Shown piece after piece: positions 8,641-16,604 of a DNA stretch of 64,000 bases. The notes below the pieces were generated by a model that was given only the letters and a program-made list of their open reading frames with translations, ran no database searches and was not told where the DNA came from. The stretch lies in contig OZ242179.1 of NCBI GenBank assembly GCA_965205735.1, positions 310,001 through 374,000 on the forward strand. Direction: 5' to 3'. The first letter of the stretch is position 1, and every line of letters starts with the position of its first letter. Source of the DNA: VXNE01 sp965205735 (GTDB lineage Bacteria > Pseudomonadota > Gammaproteobacteria > Pseudomonadales > Azotimanducaceae). The translations under genes were made by a program, and so were the position numbers.

Positions 8641-9079
8641 GCGCCTGAGCGCGGTCGAGCGCGCCTTCCGAAGCTTGAAGACCGTGGACCTGAAGGTGCG
8701 GCCCGTGTTCCATCGAACCGCCGACCGGGTCCGCGCGCATGTGTTCCTGTGCATGCTGGCCTATTACGTGGAATGGCACATGCGCCAGCGGCTCAAGCCG
8801 CTGCTGTTCGACGACCACGACCCGGCCGCCGCCGAGGCGGCGCGCACATCCATCGTGGCGCCGGCGCGGGTGTCCGACGCCGCCAAGGAAAAAGCCCGCG
8901 GCAAACGCACCGCGAACGGACATCCGGTGCACAGCTTCCGCACCCTGCTCGGCGATCTGGCGACGATCGCCAAGAACCGCGTGGTGCCCCGATTGCCCGG
9001 CGCCGAACCGTTCGAGGTCCTCACCCGGCCCACCGCGCTACAGCGCGAAGCTTTCAAGCTCCTGGGCGTGCGTCCATAG
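8641..9079 (+). mobile_element. 3' remnant of an IS1634/IS4-type transposase
   Basis: From about 8645 the frame ending at 9079 reads VERAFRSLKTVDLKVRPV, HRTADRVRAHVFLCMLAYY and EWHMRQRLKPLL. These are the C-terminal DDE-domain segments, including the final catalytic Glu region, of IS1634-type transposases. Only about 145 residues of an expected 500-600 remain, and they are joined directly to the parA relic, so the element is dead. I could not define terminal inverted repeats. Confidence 0.8.
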
Positions 9080-9429
9080 GACGTACCCAGTGACGATCGC
9101 CAGATTTTTTTGATTTACCCAGAAAAACAACGGGTTAGATCGTGTGACGCCTCGAAGTTCAGGCTAGGCGCAATCGCGGCACAGGAACCGGGTCGGTAGA
9201 AGGAACGTGGCGCAAGTCGCTGCGCTGCTCGGCGGAACGCTCGATCTTCGCCGCCGAGCCCGTGTGCCAAAACCGCCTCGAGGCCGCGTCCTTTTCGAGG
9301 CGGGCGCGGGCCGTACCCATCGGGGCCCCGCACTCCAGCCTAAGGCCAGACAGTATGTCCCGCAACGGCTCCGAATCCACCGTTGCGAAAGCCGGGCGGA
9401 CCGTACGACCATACATCTTATTTGTGAAG
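9080..9429. other. Unassigned DNA between the transposase remnant and pepQ
   Basis: About 350 bp without a recognisable gene. It starts with a T-rich stretch (a run of seven T near 9106-9112) and is otherwise GC-rich. Several short frames are open on both strands but none resembles a known family and none has a convincing ribosome binding site. It is probably more insertion debris. Confidence 0.4.
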
Positions 9430-10803
9430 CTATGCCGAGGCCTGTTCCTGGCGACGAAAGGCACGCCGGGTCAGGTTCTCGACGCCATCCTCGGTCACCA
9501 ACACGTTGTCCTCGATGCGAACGCCTCCGCAAGGCAGAAACGACTCAACCCTGGGCCACACGACTTCACGCGCGTATGGTGCCTCGGCCGCAAGCCCAAG
9601 CAATTGCGGAATGAAGTAGATTCCCGGTTCGATGGTGAACACCTGCCGGGCCTCCACGTTCCGCGTCAGACGCAGTGCGGGGTAGCGCTTCGGCGGCGGT
9701 GAAACGCGGCCATCGTCATCTGCGAGCCACCCGCCGACATCGTGCGTCTGTAATCCAAGCAGGTGCCCCAGGCCATGCGGAAAGAAAATGTCCGTGATAC
9801 CGGTCTCGAAAGCGGCGGCGGCGTCGCAGCGGACCAATCCGAACCGGGCCAGCAATTCTCCGATGCTGCGGTGCATGCGTTCATGCAGTGCGACATAGGA
9901 CACGCCGGGTCGAATGTCGGCGATGAGCGCGCGTTGCTTCTCGTCGAGGGCATCGACCAGTTCCGCGAACGCGTCCCGTTCGGCGCTATAGGTGCGGGTG
10001 ATATCGGACGCGTAGCCGAGATGTCTGCCGCCGGCGTCTATGAGAAAGCTGCGGCGCTCCGATGGCGGTCGCGGGTCGCGGTGCTGGTAGTGAAGCACGC
10101 CGGCGTGTTCGTTCTGCGCGATGATATTCGGATAGGGAAGCGCGGCGTCCGTTTGCCGGCTGGCGCTGAGATACGACAGATGAATGTCCAACTCGCTGGC
10201 GCCGTCGAAAAACGCTGCGCGAGCGGCCAGGTGGCCGCGCACTCCGAGATCGGTCGCATGGCGCATGGCGTCGAGTTCGAAGTCGGTCTTGTAGGCGCGG
10301 GCATGCTGAAGGCGCGCGACAAGCGCTTCCGGATGGACTGATACGCGTCCATCGTCGTCATGCATGCCGTGGCGGGGTCCGATGTACGCAACACGGCCGG
10401 CGCGCGCGGCATGGTCGATGGCGGCGGCGGCGAGCACCTCGGCATCGTCGCCGACATCGATGTGGAATGCCGTCTCGGCCCAATCCGGAACCGCCGCCGG
10501 CAGATACCAGTAGTCGGCCTGTCGGTGAAAGAAGAGGCGTGGCTTTTCGTCTGGCCGGTACACGAGTACGCAGTGCTCCATGCCGTCGTCCGGCACCCAT
10601 TGTGCGAAATTCGGATTGGGTCGGAAGGGCGGGGCGATGTCGTCCTGGAAGTAGAAATCGGCGCTACCCGCCGGCACGACGACAGCATCGATGTCCGCAG
10701 CCTCCATCGCAGCCGTCCAGGTATTCGATACGGTGGCCAAGTGGCGCGCGAACGCGCGACGGTCGAAAGGCGGGGGCGACAGTGGTGATCCGGCCATGCG
10801 CAA
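9430..10803 (-). CDS. pepQ: Xaa-Pro dipeptidase
   Basis: This M24B metallopeptidase cleaves X-Pro dipeptides. The 457 residues have an N-terminal prolidase domain and a C-terminal pita-bread fold. The five metal ligands are visible: Asp in IDAGG, Asp in SDITRT, His in FPHGLGH, Glu in FTIEPGIY and Glu in VRIEDN. The ATG at 10803 or the one two codons later (10797) may be used. It is divergent from the molybdenum hydroxylase operon. Confidence 0.93.
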   Translation of the reverse strand: MRMAGSPLSPPPFDRRAFARHLATVSNTWTAAMEAADIDAVVVPAGSADFYFQDDIAPPFRPNPNFAQWVPDDGMEHCVLVYRPDEKPRLFFHRQADYWYLPAAVPDWAETAFHIDVGDDAEVLAAAAIDHAARAGRVAYIGPRHGMHDDDGRVSVHPEALVARLQHARAYKTDFELDAMRHATDLGVRGHLAARAAFFDGASELDIHLSYLSASRQTDAALPYPNIIAQNEHAGVLHYQHRDPRPPSERRSFLIDAGGRHLGYASDITRTYSAERDAFAELVDALDEKQRALIADIRPGVSYVALHERMHRSIGELLARFGLVRCDAAAAFETGITDIFFPHGLGHLLGLQTHDVGGWLADDDGRVSPPPKRYPALRLTRNVEARQVFTIEPGIYFIPQLLGLAAEAPYAREVVWPRVESFLPCGGVRIEDNVLVTEDGVENLTRRAFRRQEQASA

Positions 10804-10908
10804 TATCCAGTTCGGTCAAGCACGGAGCGACGCGGCATGGCGGCCGGGCGACGTGCCATTCGACCGCGCAGAATTCGCCCCTTGGTCGAAGCATAGACCA
10901 AAGACACG

Positions 10909-10939
10909 TTCCGGCGCGCGCGAGTTCATGGTATACAAT
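10909..10939 (+). promoter_or_regulatory. Possible promoter of the molybdenum hydroxylase operon
   Basis: TACAAT (10934-10939) matches the -10 consensus at five of six positions and lies about 33 nt upstream of the first gene. The best -35 candidate, TTCCGG at 10909, is weak and spaced 19 nt away. The -10 is plausible and the -35 is poor. Confidence 0.3.
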
Positions 10940-10971
10940 TACGCGCAATCAAGTGGGTTATGGGAGACGCA

Positions 10972-11850
10972 ATGGAGGCTTATGCCTACGCTAGGCCGAC
11001 GACCTTGGACGAAGCGACTTCGCTTCTCGCGGCGCACGCGAAAGAGGGCCGGCGCGCACAGTTACTGGCTGGCGGCACGGATGTGCTCGTGCAGATGCGG
11101 TCAGTAGACCGCGCGCCGCGCACGCTGGTCGATGTCAAGCACATCGCGGACACGAACAGACTTGAAATCGGCTCGGAAACCATATTCATCGGGGCCGCTA
11201 TTCCCTCGGCCATACTGAATGAAAACCAGGCACTGAAATCGCTGTTGCCGGGGGTGATCGAAGCTGCCGACCTGATTGGCTCGACCCAGATTCAGGGCCG
11301 GGCGTCGATCGGTGGCAACCTGTGCAACTCATCCCCCGCCGGGGACTCCATTCCGGCGATCATCGTCGCTTCGGGCGTCTGCGTCATCGCTGGTTCGGGG
11401 GGTACCCGGCGCGTGGCGTGCGAGGATTTCCTTACCGGCGTCGGGACGAACGTCCTCGAGGCGGATGAACTGTTGGTCGGCCTGGAGTTTCCAAGGCCAG
11501 TGGGACGCACGGCCGATGCGTACCTGCGTTTCATTCCGCGCACCGAAATGGATATCGCCGTCGCCGGGGCTGGCGTCGCCTTGACGCTGGACGACGACGG
11601 CACCTGCACCGCCGCGCGCGTGGCCATCGGCGCGGTCGCGCCGACGGCTTTGCTTGTGCCTGCGGCGGGCGCCGCGCTGATCGGCAGCAAGGTGGACGAC
11701 GATGCGCTTGCGGCCGCCGGCGTAGCGTGCACCGCTGCCTCGTCGCCCATATCCGATAAGCGCGGAACCGTCGAATTCCGAAACAAGGTGGTTGCCGTGC
11801 TGTGTCGACGGGCAGGCGCAAACGCCAGGGACCGGGCGCTCGCGCGCTGA
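10972..11850 (+). CDS. Xanthine dehydrogenase/CO dehydrogenase-type FAD subunit (CoxM-like)
   Basis: This is the FAD-binding medium subunit of a three-part molybdenum hydroxylase. The flavin motifs LLAGGTDVLVQM (near residue 32) and IGGNLCN (near 113) are present, and the C-terminal CO-dehydrogenase flavoprotein domain follows. A GGGAG ribosome binding site supports the ATG at 10972; an ATG 12 nt upstream is the alternative. It passes electrons from the 2Fe-2S subunit to an acceptor. The substrate cannot be read from this subunit. Confidence 0.9.
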   Translation: MEAYAYARPTTLDEATSLLAAHAKEGRRAQLLAGGTDVLVQMRSVDRAPRTLVDVKHIADTNRLEIGSETIFIGAAIPSAILNENQALKSLLPGVIEAADLIGSTQIQGRASIGGNLCNSSPAGDSIPAIIVASGVCVIAGSGGTRRVACEDFLTGVGTNVLEADELLVGLEFPRPVGRTADAYLRFIPRTEMDIAVAGAGVALTLDDDGTCTAARVAIGAVAPTALLVPAAGAALIGSKVDDDALAAAGVACTAASSPISDKRGTVEFRNKVVAVLCRRAGANARDRALAR

Positions 11851-11903
11851 CGGTCCACAAGAACTAGAACATCCGGAAATGAATACAGGTATGAGTACAC
11901 ACT

Positions 11904-12383
11904 ATGAGTAAGGTACACATCGTCACGAGCGTCAACGGCGAACCCCGCGAGGTGTTGTGCGACCCGCAGCAATCGTTGCTTGAGGTATTGCGGGACGAAC
12001 TGGGCATGACGGGAACCAAGGAAGGATGCGCGACGGGAGACTGCGGCGCATGCTCCGTGCTGGCGAACGGACGCCTGGTATGTTCCTGCCTGATGCTTGG
12101 CGTCGAGGCGCAAGGCGTGGACATCACCACGATCGAGGGCATAGCCCAAGGTTCCACGCTGCATCCCATACAGCGCAAGTTCCTTGAACACGCGGCGTTG
12201 CAGTGTGGTATCTGTACGCCGGGATTTATCGTGGCGACGAAAGCGCTGCTCGACGGGAATCCGAATCCCGATGAGACGACGATTCGTTACTGGCTTGCCG
12301 GCAATCTATGCCGATGCACCGGTTACGACAAGATCGTTCGCGCGGTGCAGGACGCCGCGGCCGAATTGGCCCACGAAGCCTGA
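11904..12383 (+). CDS. 2Fe-2S subunit of the molybdenum hydroxylase (CoxS-like)
   Basis: The 159 residues carry two [2Fe-2S] clusters: an N-terminal plant-ferredoxin-type set (GCATGDCGACSV plus a later CSC) and a C-terminal four-helix set (QCGICTPGF and NLCRCTGY). All eight cysteines are there. The protein relays electrons from the molybdenum site to FAD. It lies 53 nt after the FAD subunit and 11 nt before the large subunit, in one transcription unit. Confidence 0.94.
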   Translation: MSKVHIVTSVNGEPREVLCDPQQSLLEVLRDELGMTGTKEGCATGDCGACSVLANGRLVCSCLMLGVEAQGVDITTIEGIAQGSTLHPIQRKFLEHAALQCGICTPGFIVATKALLDGNPNPDETTIRYWLAGNLCRCTGYDKIVRAVQDAAAELAHEA

Positions 12384-12394
12384 GGGAGAACCAA

Positions 12395-14653
12395 GTGGCA
12401 GAAGCACGAGACTATAGATCGATTGGCACCCGACCTGTGCGGCCGGACGGCGTGGACAAGGTCACCGGCCGGGCCAACTTCGGCGCGGACATGAACCTGC
12501 CGAACATGGTGCATGGAAAGGTGTTGCGCAGCCCGCACGCCCATGCGCGAATCAAGCGCGTCGACGGCTCCAGGGCGCTACAAATGCCGGGTGTATACGC
12601 AGTGGTATCAGGGGCCGATTTCCCCTCCGGTGCGAAGGGCGAGATCTCCGGCGAAAGCGGAGGGACCGTATCGGACCTGGCGCAGAACGTCATGGCGCGC
12701 GGCAAGGCGCTGTATCACGGACACGCCGTCGCGGCCGTTGCGGCAAAGACAGCCTATCTCGCGGAGCGCGCGCTCGACCTGATCGACGTGGAATACGAAG
12801 TGTTGCCTGCGGTACTCGATGTCGACGTCGCGATGGCCGACGAAGCCCCCCTTGTCAACGAGAATCAGCATACGCGGGGTGGCGATGGTGGCCCCAGCAA
12901 CATAGCCGCCATCACCAGGTTCGAACGCGGCGATCCGGAAGCCGGCTTCGCCGAGGCCGAGGTAGTCGTCGAGGGCGACTATCGCGTGCCCACGGCGCAC
13001 CAGGGCTACATCGAGCCCCACGCCTGCACGGCGTCCCTGGACGAGGAGGGCAAGGCCACGGTTTGGTGTTCCACCCAGGGCCACTTCGACGTGCGGTCGA
13101 TGACGGCCGGCGTGCTCGGCAAGAGCGTCGGCGACATCAAGGTCATAGCGTCGGAAATTGGCGGCGGTTTCGGCGGCAAGACCGTCATCTACCTGGAACC
13201 CCTGGCAGTAAAACTGTCGGAGTTGACCGGTCGTCCGGTGAAGATGGTCATGTCGCGCGAGGAGGTGTTCCGGGCCACGGGGCCGACCTCCGCATCGCAT
13301 TGCAGAGTCAAGGTCGGCGCGAAGCGCGACGGCACGATCACCGCGGCCACGGCATGGCTCGCATACGAAGCGGGCGCGTTTCCGGGCGCTCCGGTGGGCC
13401 CGGGATGCATGTCCGTGTTCGCCCCCTACGACCTTGATAACTTCCGCATCGAGGGATACGACGTGTTGGTCAACAAGCCCAAGGCTGCCGCCTATCGGGC
13501 GCCCGGTGCGCCGCAGTCGCTGCACGCTATGGAATCGACGATCGACGAACTCGCTCGCAGGCTCGGTATGGACCCGATCGATCTGCGGCTCGCGAACTGT
13601 GCCGACGAAGGCACGCACGCACCCTACGGGCCTACCTTCCCCGCCATAGGCATCAAAAAGTGCCTGGAAGCGGCGAAGGTCCATCCGAACTACACGACAC
13701 CGAAAGCGGAAGGGACGGGTCGCGGCATCGCGGCGGGTTTCTGGTTCAACATCGGTATGCAATCGAGTGCGGAGGTCCGGCTGTCCGAGGACGGCACGGT
13801 GACGGTCGTGGAAGGTAGTCCGGACATCGGGGGCTCGCGTGCGTCCATGTGCCTCATGGCGGCGGAGACCCTCGGCGTGCCGTACAACATCGTGCGCGCC
13901 CATGTGGGCGATACGGAGTCCACCGGGTTCTGCAATGTCACCGGCGGCAGCCGCACGACGTTTGCCACTGGTTTGGCGGTCGTACAGGCCTGCGAAGACA
14001 TCATCGCCCAGTGCAAGCAGCGGGCGGCCATGACCTGGGACATCGATGCGGACCAGGTGGACTGGACCGATGGGGAGGCGGTTCCGAAACCCGGCGTCAA
14101 CATCGATGTCGAGCCCCTGAGCCTCGCCGATATCGCGGGAAACGCGGGCCGCACGGGTGGCCCTATCCTCGGACGGGCGAGTTTGAACGCGCAGGGCGCC
14201 GGGGCGTCATTTTCGGTGAACTTCGCGGACGTGACCGTCGATAGGGAGACGGGAAAGGTGGACGTCCTCAAATTCACGGCGATCCAGGACGCCGGAACGG
14301 CGATTCATCCGTCCTACGTAGAAGGCCAGATGCAGGGAGGCGCCGTGCAGGGCCTGGGCTGGGCGCTCAACGAGGAGTACGTCTACGACGACAACGGCGT
14401 GATGGAAAATGCGGGATTCCTTGATTATCGAATTCCGGTGGCATCGGACATGCCGATGATCGATACGCAGATCATCGAAGTGCCGAATCCTTCGCATCCC
14501 TATGGTGTCCGAGGCGTCGGCGAGACGCCCATCGTTGCACCCTTGGCGGTGACGTCCAACGCGGTCAGTGATGCGCTGGGATTTCGAATCAGCGATTTGC
14601 CGCTGTCGCCACCGAGTGTCCTGGCGGCCATCGACGCGCATGATGAGGCCTGA
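12395..14653 (+). CDS. Molybdopterin-binding large subunit of a xanthine dehydrogenase-family enzyme (CoxL-like)
   Basis: From the GTG at 12395 the protein is 752 residues. The molybdopterin motif GGGFGGK is near residue 255, the active-site loop AYRAPGAPQ near 365, and the catalytic Glu lies in GVGETPIVAP near 707. The AYRCSFR loop of true CO dehydrogenase is absent, so this is not an aerobic CO oxidiser; it hydroxylates an N-heterocycle, purine, aldehyde or thioester substrate. Neighbouring MoaD-like and ribokinase genes hint at cofactor and nucleoside metabolism, but that is inference. Confidence 0.92.
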   Translation: MAEARDYRSIGTRPVRPDGVDKVTGRANFGADMNLPNMVHGKVLRSPHAHARIKRVDGSRALQMPGVYAVVSGADFPSGAKGEISGESGGTVSDLAQNVMARGKALYHGHAVAAVAAKTAYLAERALDLIDVEYEVLPAVLDVDVAMADEAPLVNENQHTRGGDGGPSNIAAITRFERGDPEAGFAEAEVVVEGDYRVPTAHQGYIEPHACTASLDEEGKATVWCSTQGHFDVRSMTAGVLGKSVGDIKVIASEIGGGFGGKTVIYLEPLAVKLSELTGRPVKMVMSREEVFRATGPTSASHCRVKVGAKRDGTITAATAWLAYEAGAFPGAPVGPGCMSVFAPYDLDNFRIEGYDVLVNKPKAAAYRAPGAPQSLHAMESTIDELARRLGMDPIDLRLANCADEGTHAPYGPTFPAIGIKKCLEAAKVHPNYTTPKAEGTGRGIAAGFWFNIGMQSSAEVRLSEDGTVTVVEGSPDIGGSRASMCLMAAETLGVPYNIVRAHVGDTESTGFCNVTGGSRTTFATGLAVVQACEDIIAQCKQRAAMTWDIDADQVDWTDGEAVPKPGVNIDVEPLSLADIAGNAGRTGGPILGRASLNAQGAGASFSVNFADVTVDRETGKVDVLKFTAIQDAGTAIHPSYVEGQMQGGAVQGLGWALNEEYVYDDNGVMENAGFLDYRIPVASDMPMIDTQIIEVPNPSHPYGVRGVGETPIVAPLAVTSNAVSDALGFRISDLPLSPPSVLAAIDAHDEA

Positions 14654-14686
14654 GAGCCTGAAGAGGACGATCAAGTTCGAGAAGCG

Positions 14687-14710
14687 CCGCGCGGGTACTT
14701 GCCCGCGCGG
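14687..14710 (+). other. Strong RNA hairpin between the Mo subunit and the MoaD-like gene
   Basis: CCGCGCGGG and CCCGCGCGG form a perfect nine-base-pair stem around a six-base loop, with no T-run after it. It is more likely to lower downstream expression or stop 3' exonucleases than to terminate on its own. Confidence 0.55.
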
Positions 14711-14737
14711 GCCGTGAATTCGAAATAGGCTGGAGCC

Positions 14738-15055
14738 ATGGCCAGGGTGGTATTTCCCGACCATCTGCTGCAACACACCGGCGGCACCAGGGAGATCGAG
14801 GTGCATGCCTCGAACTATCGGGGCGTCGTGCGCGCGGTGGACAAGGAGTGGCCGGGAATCGAAGAGGTGCTGATGAAGTCGGCCGTCGCCATCGACGGCC
14901 AGATCTACCAGGACGCCTGGCTGGAGCCGATTCAGGAAAACAGCGAAATCTTCTTCATGCAGCGCATCGAAGGCGGCTATGCCACAAAAAACCGTCGACC
15001 CCGCGTGTGCCCTGCCCCCGCCCAAGCCCCCTGTTTCGTCCCAAGATGCCGCTAA
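14738..15055 (+). CDS. MoaD/ThiS-like beta-grasp sulfur-carrier protein with a tail after Gly-Gly
   Basis: Residues 1-80 fit a MoaD/ThiS-like ubiquitin fold: MARVVFPDHL, AVAIDGQIYQD, WLEPIQENSE and FFMQRIEGG. Family members end at the Gly-Gly, whose carboxylate is adenylated and thiolated. Here the frame runs 25 residues past Gly79-Gly80, into the ribokinase coding region. The bases after Gly-Gly are TATG; one extra base would give the stop-start overlap TGATG exactly at the next gene's ATG. Either a base is missing or the tail must be cut off. It may supply sulfur for the molybdenum cofactor of the upstream enzyme. Confidence 0.7.
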   Translation: MARVVFPDHLLQHTGGTREIEVHASNYRGVVRAVDKEWPGIEEVLMKSAVAIDGQIYQDAWLEPIQENSEIFFMQRIEGGYATKNRRPRVCPAPAQAPCFVPRCR

Positions 15056-15977
15056 GCTGGTCAACCTGCCCAAGCTGGTCAACCTGGGGTCGTTGTGCAT
15101 CGACAACGTGTACAGCGTGCCGAACATCACGGCTTCTGGAGAAACCGTCTCCAGCCTTGAGTACGCCATATACGCCGGCGGCAAGGGCCTCAACCAATCG
15201 CTTGCGGCGGCCAGGGCGGGCGCGCGCGTTGTCCATGTGGGCTGCGTCGGTTCCGACGGCCGCTGGTTGAAGCAGGAGTTGTCGAAATCCGGCGTGGACG
15301 TTGCGGCCGTGCGCGAGACGGATTCTCCTTCGGGCCACGCGGTCATCCAGGTCAACCCTTCGGGAGAAAACGCGATCGTCATCTCCGGAGGTGCCAACCG
15401 GACGCTCAACGATGCCGACATCGATGCCGCGTTCGGTCTGTGCGATGCGGACGACTGGCTCCTTTTGCAGAACGAAATTAATAAGATGGAAGATATTTTT
15501 GAGATAACTTCTGATAGGGACCAGAAACTTGCCCTGAACTTGGCACCCGTTGACGATCGAATAGGCAATTACGACATTGGCGCTGTCGATCTCTTGATCG
15601 TGAACGAGGTGGAAGCGCAGGCGTTGTCGGGTAAAACGAATGTCGATGATGCCTTTGAGTCATTGTGCGAGCGGTATCCGTCATGCGATGTCGTCGTCAC
15701 CCTCGGCCGGGAAGGACTGCGTTACGGCAAGGGAACCGAACGTATCGCTTTCGGTGCATTTGCCGTGGAGGCGGTGGATGAGACCGGTGCCGGCGATGCG
15801 TTCGTCGGCTACGTGATGGCCGCATTGCTCGAAGGACAACGCATACGGGACGCATTGATCGCCGGTTCCGCTGCGGGCGCCCTGGCCGCAACCCGGGCCG
15901 GAGCCGCCAGTTCAATTCCAGACCGCGAGGCCGTAGCCTCCCTCATTGCGACTTCTGAACCAAATCCCGCAGGATGA
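14979..15977 (+). CDS. Ribokinase-like PfkB-family sugar kinase
   Basis: The 332-residue PfkB kinase has YAGGKGLNQSLAAARAG near residue 67 and the anion hole with catalytic Asp in DETGAGDAFVGY near 266. The overall sequence is closest to ribokinase. The first 25 residues are proline-rich and include a direct repeat of KLVNL coded by an 18-nt duplication near 15054-15087. Bases 15476-15530 are markedly AT-rich compared with the rest of the gene. The ATG overlaps the MoaD-like frame by 77 nt. Ribose or nucleoside salvage is the simplest role. Confidence 0.85.
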   Translation: MPQKTVDPACALPPPKPPVSSQDAAKLVNLPKLVNLGSLCIDNVYSVPNITASGETVSSLEYAIYAGGKGLNQSLAAARAGARVVHVGCVGSDGRWLKQELSKSGVDVAAVRETDSPSGHAVIQVNPSGENAIVISGGANRTLNDADIDAAFGLCDADDWLLLQNEINKMEDIFEITSDRDQKLALNLAPVDDRIGNYDIGAVDLLIVNEVEAQALSGKTNVDDAFESLCERYPSCDVVVTLGREGLRYGKGTERIAFGAFAVEAVDETGAGDAFVGYVMAALLEGQRIRDALIAGSAAGALAATRAGAASSIPDREAVASLIATSEPNPAG

Positions 15978-16141
15978 CAGTTGGACTTGTCCGCACCATG
16001 GGCGGTCCAGGCGATGGCGGATTTTGGCTGTCTCGGCTCACCGGTCGCGTCCGCGTCGCCACCATCGAGTCACCGGCAAGCGTGATTTGAGTATCAATCC
16101 CATACACAATTGATCAACGCCCAAAATTTCAGGTATCGACA

Positions 16142-16429
16142 ATGGACTTTGTCAGTGTCCGACAGCTACTAACTGAAACCGCTGCGGTTTGGGAGGCGCT
16201 GCCCGCGGCCAAGGATCTCGTGGTCACATCCAACGGTAAACCTATCGCCGTCCTGTCGGCGACGACGGCGACAACCCTGGAGGCGTCCCTCGCCGCGCTT
16301 CGGCAGGCTCGGGCACAACTTGCGGTTACGGCGATGCAACGGCGCGCGAAGGAAACGGGCACCGACCAGTTCACGCTTGACGATGTAAACGCCGAGATCG
16401 AAGCTGCGCGACGCCAGCGCGAGAGATGA
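16142..16429 (+). CDS. Phd/YefM-family antitoxin
   Basis: This 95-residue protein has an N-terminal Phd/YefM fold: FVSVRQLLTETAAVWEALP and VVTSNGKPIAVLSA. The charged C-terminal tail would normally bind the toxin. The gene appears intact, and its stop overlaps the start of a PIN-toxin relic, the usual antitoxin-toxin coupling. With the toxin broken it may be an orphan repressor of its own promoter. Confidence 0.8.
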   Translation: MDFVSVRQLLTETAAVWEALPAAKDLVVTSNGKPIAVLSATTATTLEASLAALRQARAQLAVTAMQRRAKETGTDQFTLDDVNAEIEAARRQRER

Positions 16430-16546
16430 GGCTGGTCGTTGATACGAAACGTCCTCGTCTACTGGCAATCTCCGGCACTTTCCGGAGGGCGGTTGGAATG
16501 GCACCCGTATCGTGTCACCCCGCGAGTTCCTCAATCGGTTCGATGA
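16426..16546 (+). pseudogene. PIN-domain toxin relic, frameshifted
   Basis: The gene begins MRLVVDT and would continue DTNVLVYWQSPALSGGR if one A in the AAA at 16447-16449 were absent; DTNVLV is the opening of PIN-domain ribonuclease toxins. The corrected frame ends after about 40 residues at 16546, while PIN toxins have about 130. Both a frameshift and a large 3' loss make it non-functional. The restriction gene follows 58 nt later. Confidence 0.7.
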
Positions 16547-16604
16547 TGTACGGTAGTCGAGGCTTCGGCGCGTCTTGGCCGAGCACCGTGACAGGAGGTT
16601 TCCC

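Noticed and set aside
8641..9079. Active insertion sequence
   Set aside because: Only the C-terminal quarter of the transposase remains and no inverted repeats were found.
12395..14653. Aerobic carbon monoxide dehydrogenase (CoxL)
   Set aside because: The diagnostic AYRCSFR loop is absent; the loop is AYRAPGAPQ.
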